NCBI RefSeq assembly: GCF_000961095.1
Contig: NZ_CP011058.1
Span: 2,817,501-2,881,500, forward strand
From: Paenibacillus beijingensis
Lineage (GTDB): Bacteria > Bacillota > Bacilli > Paenibacillales > Paenibacillaceae
Direction of reading: 5' to 3'
Length of the DNA: 64,000 nt
Positions 53,648-63,300 of this stretch are shown one piece after another. Position 1 is the first letter of the stretch. Every line of letters starts with the position of its first letter. A program made the translations under genes and the position numbers. A model generated the notes under the pieces. The model was not told the DNA's origin. It saw only the letters and a program-made list of their open reading frames with translations, and did no database searches.

Positions 53648-55120
53648 ATGACGATCTCTTTTACTACGGACAATCCATTGTTGAACCGGAAGGTTGAAGC
53701 TGCCATACAAGGGTTGATCTCCAATACACGCCCGTTATTCGGTTATCGCGAGCCCGTTCTGATCGAAGGAGGAATATACGCAGGTATATGGCTCGAATGC
53801 GGTCCGTTGGAAAGTACGGTGTACGGGATGATTAGGCCGGATATTGCCCGAGCGTGCCACGATATTTTTTTTGCAAACCAGAGAGAAGACGGTTACATCC
53901 CGGCCGTCATCTTCAAGGACCGCTGCCTGGAAGGCCAAATTCAAATGGTCGTTCCAATCGCCGCCACCGCTTATGAAACCGCGTTGAAATTGGAAGATGA
54001 GGCGTTTTTGGAACGTTCCTATCTGGCTTGCTCCCGTTGGGACCGATGGCTCGGCAACCATCGAAATACACGGGGGACCGGCTTGTGCGAATTGTTCTGC
54101 GAATGGGACAGCGGACACGACAACAGCCCGCGGCTGACCGGTATTCCGCATGCTTGCCCGGAGTTTAATGCAGCCATATGCAATGATTCGGAAACGCTTC
54201 CATACCTCGCGCCGGATCTGTCGGCTACGGTTTACGGCGGCCGAATTGCTCTGGCGGCAATGGCTAATCGGTTGGGCAGGCATCAGGAGGCCTCGGAGTG
54301 GAGCCGCAAGGCGGAGCACATTCGCGCTGCGATTCTGAAGTATTGTTTCGACGAGGACGAACTGTTTTTCTACGATCTGGACAATAAAAACCAGTTCGTG
54401 CGGGTGAAGGGAGATATCATCACCCGGATATTGGGCGAACATGTTGTGGATCAGGAGATGTTCGAGCGAATATTCCATCGGCATATATGCAATCCGGAGC
54501 GGTTCTGGAGCCCATTCCCCTTTCCGTCCATTGCGCTGGATGAACCGGCATTTAACCATGATTTCAGCAGCAACGCCTGGTCGGGAGCATCGCAAGCGTT
54601 AACCGCGCTGCGAGCCCCCCGTTGGATGGAGCACTACGGGAAGCCCGCTCATTTAAATGAGTTGATGAAGCGCTGGGTATCCGCGATTGTTGACGATGAC
54701 GGTTTCAAGCAGCAAATGAATCCCTGGACCGGGCAATTTCACGAGTCAGAGGGTTATTCTCCAACGATGTGCGTCCTGATTGAATTTATATCCCGATTGT
54801 ATGGCATACGCTCGCGTGACGGGCTGCTGGAATGGAACTGCCACATGCCGGCAGGTACAACCTGCTCGCATTACTCTCTTTCCACCGTCGCAGGGTTGGC
54901 TGAAATGAAACGTACGCGTGAAAAAACGACCATCCTTTTGAATGGAACGGCTGAGTTTGAGGTGTCCGGAAGCTGCCGCGTTGTTACCGACCGATGGGGC
55001 GAGGTTGATTCGATAACGGGTACCCGGTTGAATGCCGAACAAGTATCCATCTCATGGCCGGACAGCACTATCATTCATCTAAGCGTGGAGCCTAATGAAA
55101 CGGTCAAAATCCAAATTTAA
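53648..55120 (+). CDS. GH63-like (MGH1-type) glycoside hydrolase
   Basis: A cytoplasmic protein of 490 residues with the (alpha/alpha)6-barrel signatures of the GH63/MGH1 group: ANQREDGYIPAVIF near 78, the acid motif CEWDSGHDNSPRL with D158, SATVYGGRIALAAM near 195 and NPWTGQFHESEGYSP near 360. Family members cleave alpha-glucosidic or mannosylglycerate-type bonds, and the exact substrate cannot be read. The start ATG 53648 has GGAGGG upstream; a GTG two codons earlier is also open. It is the first structural gene of the operon. Confidence 0.78.
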   Translation: MTISFTTDNPLLNRKVEAAIQGLISNTRPLFGYREPVLIEGGIYAGIWLECGPLESTVYGMIRPDIARACHDIFFANQREDGYIPAVIFKDRCLEGQIQMVVPIAATAYETALKLEDEAFLERSYLACSRWDRWLGNHRNTRGTGLCELFCEWDSGHDNSPRLTGIPHACPEFNAAICNDSETLPYLAPDLSATVYGGRIALAAMANRLGRHQEASEWSRKAEHIRAAILKYCFDEDELFFYDLDNKNQFVRVKGDIITRILGEHVVDQEMFERIFHRHICNPERFWSPFPFPSIALDEPAFNHDFSSNAWSGASQALTALRAPRWMEHYGKPAHLNELMKRWVSAIVDDDGFKQQMNPWTGQFHESEGYSPTMCVLIEFISRLYGIRSRDGLLEWNCHMPAGTTCSHYSLSTVAGLAEMKRTREKTTILLNGTAEFEVSGSCRVVTDRWGEVDSITGTRLNAEQVSISWPDSTIIHLSVEPNETVKIQI

Positions 55121-55144
55121 CAAGGAGCAAGGAGCCTGCCATCG

Positions 55145-56890
55145 ATGAAAAGAACGATACATGCATCCGAATTCGGAATCAGGCCGGATACGATGCAGGA
55201 TGTGACTTTTCAAGTCTATCGGATGTTAAGTCAAGCTCGTACGGACGATGAATTGCATTTCGAAAAAGGAAGGTATGATTTCTGGCCCCATAAAGCCTTC
55301 GAGCGGTTTTACTTTATATCCAATCATGGGAACAGCGGCTTGAAGAGATGCGCTTTTCCGCTAATCGGGTTCAACAACCTGACCATCGACGGGGGCGGGG
55401 CCGAGTTCATCTTCCATGGAGTGATCAGTCCGTTTGTCATCGAAGGCAGCAGCCGCATTACGCTGCGGAATTTCTCTATTGATTGGGAGAGACCGATGCT
55501 GTCTCAAGGCGAGTTGATTTCAGTAGAGTCGGAGCATTTCGATATCTATCTGCCGGAGCAATATCCGTTTGATGTGGTGAATGATAGAATGATATTCTTT
55601 GGGGAAGATTGGAAATATGAATTGAGCGGATGGATTGAAATGGACGCGCTCACCAACAGTCCGGCCTATCAAAGCGGAGATCATCCCTTCGGATCCCGCC
55701 TGGATGCATTCAAGGCGGTGAGAGTATCGGAGCGGGTTGTGCGATTCGAGGGGGAGGTGAAACGGCGGCCGCGGCTAGGCAACCAGCTCATCCTGAAGCA
55801 TGGCCCAAGACTCAATCCCGGCATTCTGATTACGGATTCCTCCAATGTCGGGATTCGGGACGTTGCGATCTACTCGGCTAACGGGATGGGGGTTATTGCC
55901 CAGAGATCCGGTCATATTGACATTCATGCCGTGAACGTAATTCCAAATCCCCTCACGGACCGGCGGTTTTCGGTTTCGGCCGATGCGGTGCATATTGTGA
56001 ATTGTAGGGGAGAAATCAAGCTTACGTCCTGCACATTCCGGAACCAAATGGACGATCCGCTTAATATTCATGGCATTTACGGGAAAATAGCACAGCGGAT
56101 CGATGACCGCACGCTGCTGGTTGAATGGGCGCATGAGGAACAGAAGGGGGTGGAGATCGCAGCGGCCGGAGACTGGATCAGTCTCGTCCGGGGAGACAGC
56201 TTTGCCGAGTTTGGCCGTTTCAGGTGCAAGGACATGACGACATTCAGCAAAGATTACATGATGATACAATCGGAAGCGGTTATCCCGCCGGACATTAAGC
56301 CGGGCGATGTCATTGAGAATGCTTCGTGGATTGCGGATCTCGTATTGAAGGATTGCACGATGGCCGGCAATCGGGCCAGAGGCCCGCTCCTTACAGCATC
56401 CGGCAAAGTTCTCGTTGAGAATAACACGATCAACGTGCCCGGTGCCGGAATTTTCATCGAAGGGGATGCCCATTATTGGTTTGAATCGGGCAAGGTGAAC
56501 GATGTCACCATTCGAAACAATCGGTTTGAGGAATGCACTTATTGTCCGCAATGGGGGATGGCAGTCATTGTCATCTCGCCGAAAATAACGAATCCTTCGA
56601 TCGAAGGCTATCACCGTAATATACACATACACGACAACCGCTTCAAGATGTTTGACAGCAATTTGTTAAAAGCTTCCTTCGTCGATCATCTCCGGTTTGA
56701 GAATAACCGGATTGAAGTCAGCGAGGCGTACGAGAAGCACGGGAAAATGAGCCATATCGTTGAGGTGCACCATTGCGTAAATGTCGTGGTTTCAAACAAC
56801 AAATTAGAAAGCGGTTTCAATAATATTGGCCTTGTAAATGGGGAAAAGGTGGATATCTCCCTCCGTCATCCACGTGGCGGGGGCGGCTAG
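55145..56890 (+). CDS. Right-handed beta-helix protein, GH110-like (alpha-1,3-galactosidase type)
   Basis: A 581-residue parallel beta-helix protein. The part near residues 275-310 resembles the GH110 catalytic region: FSVSADAVHIVNCRG, then TCTFRNQMDDPLNIHG with the acidic pair D303-D304. Repeated turns such as SNVGIRDVAIYSANGMGV and VTIRNNRFEEC mark the helix rungs. GH110 enzymes remove terminal alpha-1,3-galactose. There is no signal peptide, so it would act inside the cell on imported oligosaccharide. AAGGAGC lies before it. It follows the GH63-like gene by 24 bases. Confidence 0.75.
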   Translation: MKRTIHASEFGIRPDTMQDVTFQVYRMLSQARTDDELHFEKGRYDFWPHKAFERFYFISNHGNSGLKRCAFPLIGFNNLTIDGGGAEFIFHGVISPFVIEGSSRITLRNFSIDWERPMLSQGELISVESEHFDIYLPEQYPFDVVNDRMIFFGEDWKYELSGWIEMDALTNSPAYQSGDHPFGSRLDAFKAVRVSERVVRFEGEVKRRPRLGNQLILKHGPRLNPGILITDSSNVGIRDVAIYSANGMGVIAQRSGHIDIHAVNVIPNPLTDRRFSVSADAVHIVNCRGEIKLTSCTFRNQMDDPLNIHGIYGKIAQRIDDRTLLVEWAHEEQKGVEIAAAGDWISLVRGDSFAEFGRFRCKDMTTFSKDYMMIQSEAVIPPDIKPGDVIENASWIADLVLKDCTMAGNRARGPLLTASGKVLVENNTINVPGAGIFIEGDAHYWFESGKVNDVTIRNNRFEECTYCPQWGMAVIVISPKITNPSIEGYHRNIHIHDNRFKMFDSNLLKASFVDHLRFENNRIEVSEAYEKHGKMSHIVEVHHCVNVVVSNNKLESGFNNIGLVNGEKVDISLRHPRGGGG

Positions 56891-56902
56891 GAGAGTGTTC
56901 AT

Positions 56903-57796
56903 TTGAAATATTTACGTCAGCACAAATGGCTTTATATTTTTCTCATTCCCGGCTTTCTATATTTGCTGATCTTCAAATATGCTCCGATGTTCGGAATTGC
57001 AATCGCTTTCAAAGATTTCAATTTTGTCCGCGGCATATGGGGAAGCGACTGGATCGGCTTCGATAACTTCCGTTACCTGGTTGCCTCCGACCATTTTTTC
57101 CGGGTCTTAAGAAATTCATTGCTGCTCAGCTTGTATCAGATCGTATGGGGCTTTCCGGCGCCGATCGTCGTTGCGCTGATGCTGAATGAAATCCGCCATA
57201 TGCTCTTTAAAAAAGTGACCCAAACGGTCTTATACTTGCCGCATTTCATCTCCTGGGTCGTACTGGCCGGTATCGTAAGCAATTTTCTTTCTCCCTCGAC
57301 GGGGCTGTTCAACTTCGTCGTTTCATTCTTCGGATTTGAGAAAATACCGTTTCTGTTAAAGCCCGAATATTTCAGAACCATTATTGTCAGCGCGGAAGTG
57401 TGGAAGGAAGTCGGTTGGGGGACGATTATTTATTTGGCCGCGATGACCGGGGTCGATCCGACGCTGTACGAATCGGCTACAATCGACGGAGCTTCCCGAT
57501 TGCAGAAGATCCGATATATTACGCTTCCCGGAATCTCTGCGACGATTGTGATCTTATTGCTGCTCAAGCTTGGCAACATTCTGGATAACGGGTTTGAACA
57601 GGTTTATCTGCTGTATAACCCGATGACATATGAAACAGGCGACGTGTTTGAAACTTATACCTATCGAATCGGCTTGCAGGATGGACGTTTGTCATATGCA
57701 ACCGCCGTCGGATTGTTCAAGTCGGCCGTAGGCTTCGTCCTCATTATTGCAGCCAACTTTGCCGCCCGGCGCATAAGCGGCAAATCCATATGGTAA
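56903..57796 (+). CDS. ABC transporter permease, LplB/YtcP-like
   Basis: A 297-residue inner-membrane permease of the sugar-import CUT1 group. Six hydrophobic segments are visible, starting with WLYIFLIPGFLYLLIFKYAP, and the EAA loop reads YESATIDGASRLQKIRYITL near 195. The N-terminus is typical of LplB proteins. The start is TTG, with GGAGAG upstream. It overlaps the next permease gene or ends just before it. No ATPase gene is in the operon; such systems usually share the MsmX-type ATPase, as known in Bacillus. Confidence 0.9.
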   Translation: MKYLRQHKWLYIFLIPGFLYLLIFKYAPMFGIAIAFKDFNFVRGIWGSDWIGFDNFRYLVASDHFFRVLRNSLLLSLYQIVWGFPAPIVVALMLNEIRHMLFKKVTQTVLYLPHFISWVVLAGIVSNFLSPSTGLFNFVVSFFGFEKIPFLLKPEYFRTIIVSAEVWKEVGWGTIIYLAAMTGVDPTLYESATIDGASRLQKIRYITLPGISATIVILLLLKLGNILDNGFEQVYLLYNPMTYETGDVFETYTYRIGLQDGRLSYATAVGLFKSAVGFVLIIAANFAARRISGKSIW

Positions 57797-57810
57797 GGAG
57801 AGATGGCAGC

Positions 57811-58686
57811 GTGAACCCGCGGAGAGTGGAATGGTTTGATGTCATCAATTATACATGCATCGTCTTGGTCAGCATTGCGATGTTATACCCGTTCGTGAAC
57901 GTATTTGCGGTATCCGTCAGCTCATACTCCGCCTATGTGGAGAATCCGATGCGGATTTGGCCGGGACAATTCACTCTGTCTGCATATGCGGAAATTCTTA
58001 AGCATCCGGTGTTGTTGTCCAGTTATCTCAATACGATCATCGTTACGGTTTCGGGTGTATTCTTCGGCCTATTGCTTTACATTCTTACGGCCTATCCCCT
58101 TTCCAAAAAACATTTAAAAGGCCGCGCCATCTTCATGATTCTGATCATCTTCACGATGCTGTTTAACGGCGGATTGATTCCGAATTACTATTTAATGCGC
58201 TCGCTTGGGCTGCTCGATACGCTGGCCGCTCTCGTATTGCCGCTACTGTTTTCAGGCTTCAGCCTGATTCTGATGAAGACGTTCATGGAACATATTCCGG
58301 AGGAGCTGGAAGAAGCCGCAAGAATGGACGGCGCTTCAGATCCGTTCATTTTGTTCCGGATTGTCGTTCCGCTGTCCAAGCCGATCATCGCAACCCTGTG
58401 CCTGTTCCAGGCCGTCTCGTATTGGAACAACTTTTATAATTCCATTATTTACATTCGAAGCATCGACAAATGGACCTTAATGTTATTCCTTCGGGAAATC
58501 ATCTACGGCGCCAATATGATGCAAATCGCGGGAGGCGGGGACAATTTCGCGGAAAAAAACAATATCCCGCCGGAAACGCTGCAGTACGCCACGCTTATGA
58601 TCGTTATGATCCCGATTCTCCTTGTCTATCCTTTCCTGCAAAAATATTTCGTCAAAGGCATCATGCTCGGTTCGGTCAAAGGCTAA
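57811..58686 (+). CDS. ABC transporter permease, LplC/YtcP-like
   Basis: The second CUT1 permease, 291 residues, pairing with the preceding one. Six membrane segments begin with VINYTCIVLVSIAMLYPFVN. The EAA loop reads EAARMDGASDPFILFRIVVP near 175, and the C-terminus is LPLC-like (QKYFVKGIMLGSVKG). The preferred start is GTG 57811, with AAGGAG about nine bases upstream; an earlier ATG at 57790 would overlap the previous gene by seven bases. Confidence 0.9.
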   Translation: MNPRRVEWFDVINYTCIVLVSIAMLYPFVNVFAVSVSSYSAYVENPMRIWPGQFTLSAYAEILKHPVLLSSYLNTIIVTVSGVFFGLLLYILTAYPLSKKHLKGRAIFMILIIFTMLFNGGLIPNYYLMRSLGLLDTLAALVLPLLFSGFSLILMKTFMEHIPEELEEAARMDGASDPFILFRIVVPLSKPIIATLCLFQAVSYWNNFYNSIIYIRSIDKWTLMLFLREIIYGANMMQIAGGGDNFAEKNNIPPETLQYATLMIVMIPILLVYPFLQKYFVKGIMLGSVKG

Positions 58687-58744
58687 CGCCAAGCAGCGTT
58701 AATAGAGGCACTCGCCTAAAGCAGGGTCATTCTTCGATGAGAAG

Positions 58745-58765
58745 GCTTCATTAGAAGCTTTTCTT
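58745..58765 (+). terminator. Small hairpin between permease and binding-protein genes
   Basis: GCTTC and GAAGC enclose ATTA and are followed by TTTTCTT. It is weak and could only attenuate transcription or protect an mRNA end. Confidence 0.3.
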
Positions 58766-58802
58766 ATAAAAAAAACGAGAACATGAGGGGAGATTGTACG
58801 AA

Positions 58803-60374
58803 ATGAGGCATCCGGCTCGGAGCGTCAAAGTGTTAGTGGCATTGCTGTTGGTCTTCTTATCGGCATGCTCGGGAACGAATGAGGGGAAGGGCCCCGAAAG
58901 CGGCGCGAATGCCGGCTCTTCGGGAACGAATCAAAGCCAGAAGAATGGAGCAGATGCGCAGGAAGAGCCCGTCACCATCAAGGTTATGGCGAGCTTCTCT
59001 TCCGCGAACCCGTCGCCCGCCGATCAGGCTTTCATCAAGAAGATCGAGGAGGCCAACAACGTCAAGCTTGAATTCGTCGTTCCTCCCGCGAGCGGCTATC
59101 AGGAGCAGCTGCAATTAACGCTCGTTTCCGGAGACTATCCGGACGTCGTCATGTTTCCGAGCGAGAGCGCGGACGTCTATTTGAACGCTGTTAATGACGG
59201 CATTCTTGTTCCGGTTCAATCCTATCTGGAGCAAGCTCCGAACTTGAAGAAGTATTCGTACGACGTTTCGTTCGAGGCGCTCAAAACGAAGCAAAATGAA
59301 GATATTTACGGGATCCCCCGCACCTCCATTGCCCGCTTCGACAATTTTATCGTGAGGAAAGACTGGCTGGACAAAATCGGCTTCGCCGTTCCGGACAATT
59401 ACGAGATTACACGGGAGCAGTTCACCGATATTTTGCGGAAATTCACCTTCGATGATCCGGACAACAACGGGGCGGACGATACCTACGGCTACGCGGGCTT
59501 TCTGAATGCGAACAAAGTGCTGCAGCCGGTCCTGAACGCGCAGCTCGGCTATTACGGCTGGCAGCCGTCGAAAGGCTCCTATCCGTATATTTCGCCGGAG
59601 TTTGACCGCGAGACGGATACGTACAAGAACATCCTGTCCTACACGCAGCAGCTGTACAAGGAAGGGGTAATGGACCCTGACTCGCCGATTAACGATAAAC
59701 TCACCGCAGACGAACGGTTCAAAAGAGGGATTACCGGGGTGACGTCCGGGTTTGCCGGAATTATTAAAAACATCGAGCTGGAAATGCAGAAACTCAACCC
59801 GAATGCCGAGCTGACCTACTTGTTCGTGAAGAACGATCAGGGAGAGGTCAAAGGAGCAGCTTACGGAGCGGGAATGGCAGGGCTATGGTCCGTAACGAAA
59901 AATGCCAAGCATCCGGAGAAAATCGTGCAAGTAATGGATTGGCTGCTGTCTGACGAAGGCTGGGATCTGGTCACGTACGGAATCGAGGGTATCGAGTATA
60001 CGGTTGAAAATGGCCAGAAGGTGTACAAGGACAGCACATCGCCGGTCTGGAGAAGGGAAATCGCCAGACGATCCGGCGACGCGGATTTCTTCATCGCTCC
60101 GTCGCTTTCGGCCGAGCAGCAGAACTTGATCAGACCTTGGATTAATAAGGCCGCCAACTCCATTATTTGGTCCAACGATCGGGCCTTTGTTCCGGCCGCT
60201 GCCAAAAATCAGAACTACCTGGATTTCAAACTAAAGTGGGACGAAACGATTTCCAAAATTTTGACCGGCGCTTTGCCGGTTGAGGAGTTCGACAAGCTGC
60301 AGGAGCAATGGTATCAGCATGGCGGGAAAGAATTCGTTGAGGAAATGAACGCGCATATTCAATCCAAAAACTAG
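58803..60374 (+). CDS. Extracellular solute-binding lipoprotein, LplA-like
   Basis: A 523-residue binding protein of the large LplA/YtcQ group, which delivers oligosaccharides to the two permeases. The signal peptide ends LLLVFLSAC with lipobox cysteine C22, and a Gly/Ser/Asn linker follows. The mature part carries VSGDYPDVVMFPSESADVYL near 110, IPRTSIARFDNFIVRKDWLD near 170 and GTNKV-type loops after that. AGGGGAG lies ahead of ATG 58803; a TTG three codons earlier is also in frame. It is typical that this gene follows lplB and lplC. Confidence 0.92.
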   Translation: MRHPARSVKVLVALLLVFLSACSGTNEGKGPESGANAGSSGTNQSQKNGADAQEEPVTIKVMASFSSANPSPADQAFIKKIEEANNVKLEFVVPPASGYQEQLQLTLVSGDYPDVVMFPSESADVYLNAVNDGILVPVQSYLEQAPNLKKYSYDVSFEALKTKQNEDIYGIPRTSIARFDNFIVRKDWLDKIGFAVPDNYEITREQFTDILRKFTFDDPDNNGADDTYGYAGFLNANKVLQPVLNAQLGYYGWQPSKGSYPYISPEFDRETDTYKNILSYTQQLYKEGVMDPDSPINDKLTADERFKRGITGVTSGFAGIIKNIELEMQKLNPNAELTYLFVKNDQGEVKGAAYGAGMAGLWSVTKNAKHPEKIVQVMDWLLSDEGWDLVTYGIEGIEYTVENGQKVYKDSTSPVWRREIARRSGDADFFIAPSLSAEQQNLIRPWINKAANSIIWSNDRAFVPAAAKNQNYLDFKLKWDETISKILTGALPVEEFDKLQEQWYQHGGKEFVEEMNAHIQSKN

Positions 60375-60392
60375 AGGAGTGGCTCAAGGCAC

Positions 60393-63300
60393 ATGAATAA
60401 TCAATGGTTGACCCGAATGCTAATCATTGCTTTATTGTGGCTGACATTTGCGCCTACTCAACCAGCGGCCGCCGATTCCCCACCCGATTTGCCTGTCATT
60501 CAGAACCTGGAAGGACATTATCATCATTACTTCTTGACTCCCGAGCATTTCGCCGACGATTTAGGCACCTGGACGATACAGCCTTATTACGATTCGCTTC
60601 GCGGGCAAACGTTGTTCGGTCTTTCGAACCGCAATATCGCGGCCGCGGTGCCGGCGAAAACGACGGTACACATCGCCGAGGAGGGCGATTACTATGTATG
60701 GGCCCATTCCCGTGAATTTGGCGAGCCAACCGGCGACCGTTTCTTCCAATTGGCGATTGACGGCGAAACGGTTCCGTACACGTTCGGAAAGCATTCGACG
60801 TCGGGCTGGCTGTGGGAGAGAGGGGGCAGTGTCGCGCTCGAAGCGGGCGATGCGGTTCTGAGTGTGAAAGACACTTCCGCTTATTTCGCCAGGGTTGATG
60901 CGATCCTGCTGACGAACGATCCGGATTTTGTTCCGGATCCAAGCTATCCGGCTTTAAAGATGGCTTTGGAGCAGCCCCGGCCGGTTGAACCGGAAGAGCC
61001 CGTCCACAATATCTTCCTCCGCCCGGAAAGCTTTGACGATCTGGGTACATGGTCGGTGGAAGGATATCCGCAAAGTCTGGGAGGCTTCAATCTGGTCGGC
61101 ATCAAGACACCCGATGGACAGATATTCGATCCGAGCACGGCCGTGCCCGCAGTTGCAAACTTCCAGGCTCCTGCAGACGGGGAATACAGGGTGTGGGTTC
61201 GTTCCAGGGATTTCACGTCCGGACAGGGAACCCGCTTTTATCAAGTCAGCTTGAACGATCAGCCGCTCGGCAAGGTGTTCGGCAAGCATGGCGCTAACGG
61301 ATGGGCGTGGGAGGACGGCGGAACGGTTCAATTGGGCGCGGGGGCGAATACGCTGCGATTGCTCGATACCTCCGGTTTCTATGGCCGGACGGACGGTATT
61401 TTTCTCACAACCGATCTGGACCTTGTGCCGCCTGCAGCCTATGAGGAAATGTTGAAGCTTGCCCGTCCCTCTTATGTCTTCCAGGAGGAGCTAAAGTACC
61501 CGGAATGGGCCAAAACGGATGCGGCTCCGGCTCAAACCTATGTGCTGGAGAACGGCCATATGCGGATCGAGTTTCTGGAAGTGGCCTCTAGTGAAGGAAC
61601 GGTCATTCAGAAGATAACCTCGATCAAGCGGGATGATGGCTTGGTTCCCGTGGAATCGAGGCAGGACGAGTTCGGGTACCTTTTGTTGTACGGGAATGAA
61701 AGCGCTGTCCCGCAATTGAGCGAGCAATCGCCGATATTCAGCACGGCTGTGGAGAGGAACGGAATCCGGCACGAGGTGACTTCCATCAATGCATTCCTCG
61801 GAGGATATCCGAGCTGGATGATACCGACCGCGGTACAGCAGACAGGTCCGGATACGCTGGTCTTGACGTCCGAGAACGATTATGCGCGTCTGGAAGCGAA
61901 GTGGAGCCTTCCGGCGGACAGCACGGAGCCGGTCGTGACCTTGTCGCTGGAAACCAAAGTCGGCGGCGCCTTCAGCCTGGGGATGTTCAACGGATCGGAG
62001 CGGCGGCTGGAGGATGTCGATTTTCTGCTTAATCCGCTTCGCTTCCACGGCAAGAGGATGCCGGTCGAACCGCTGCTCATTACCGAGCAGACGTCGGCGT
62101 CGGCTTCCAGCTCCATGACGCTGTCCGGCAAACCGGAAGTGGCCGGCGGACAGGAAGTGACGTATGCGGTCGCCGTTGATTCTTCATCGCTGCCGGCGCA
62201 ATGGGCTTACGACAACAATTCCCGGTTCGGTCTCGGCATTATGGGAAGAAACCGCGGCGTTCAGCCGTCGCTCTTCGCCCCGGTAATGGGACTGCCGGAA
62301 TCGGCAATGGCAGCGGGCGACATCTTCACGTTCGCGTACAGGCCCGTTACCCGGCTGGACGGCTGGTACGACACGTACACGCATATTGCCAAAGAAGTGC
62401 TCGGGCTGACCGATTATCGTCAAAATGTCGAGGCTTCCCTGACGGACACGATTTTCAACGTTCAGGAGCTGATGCTGGATGACAACTTCGGCGGTTGGGA
62501 CGAGACGATGAAAGGCTTTTACAATATGGAGGGTGAAAATGTCGTTTCCTTAGGCAATCCGCTCGCCGTTCTCCAGTCCTACTTATTGACGGAGGATAAG
62601 GACATCTATGAGCGGCGGGTGCTGCCGACGATGGAATATTTGTTGACCCGGAAATCGCTGCATTACAGCTCTACCGGCAACACCGTTGCCCCTCCGCCGC
62701 TAAAATTTCCGAATCCGCTCCCGATCGGCTTGCCCGTGAACGGTTTTGGCAGCAGCGTCTTCGGGGGCGTGTACGAAATGACGCAGGGCTTGACGCCGGC
62801 CTTCCGGCAAATCGGGATCGATCAAGGTCCGCGCCCGGTGTTCGGGAACGCGCCTGCCTGGTCAGAAGATTTGTGGATGTACAAATTTACGAACGATTCG
62901 GCTTATTTGAACCTGGCGAAGCAGAAAGCCGATCAATATTTGGCCCAGGTCGTCTATGCCGAACAAAAAACGGTGCCGGGATTCACGACCTTTATTCTGA
63001 TGAGCTACTTTCCGAATTTCAATGCGCTGCTCGATTTGTATGAAACGACACAGGAACAGAAGTATCTGGATGCGGCGGAGGAATCGGCTCGCTGGCTTAT
63101 AACGGCGATGAGAACCTATCCGGCAGCAGAGGGTCAAATGACGATCCGTGCGGATGATATTCGTTCCAGAGAGGTGCACAATACCGATATTTTCTATTGG
63201 AAGGGAGACCATCAGGACCGGCTCGGGTATCCGGAGCTGATGGACGATTTAACGGATGTTACGGTCCCTGCATGGATTCCTTCCCAGGTCGGATTGGGGA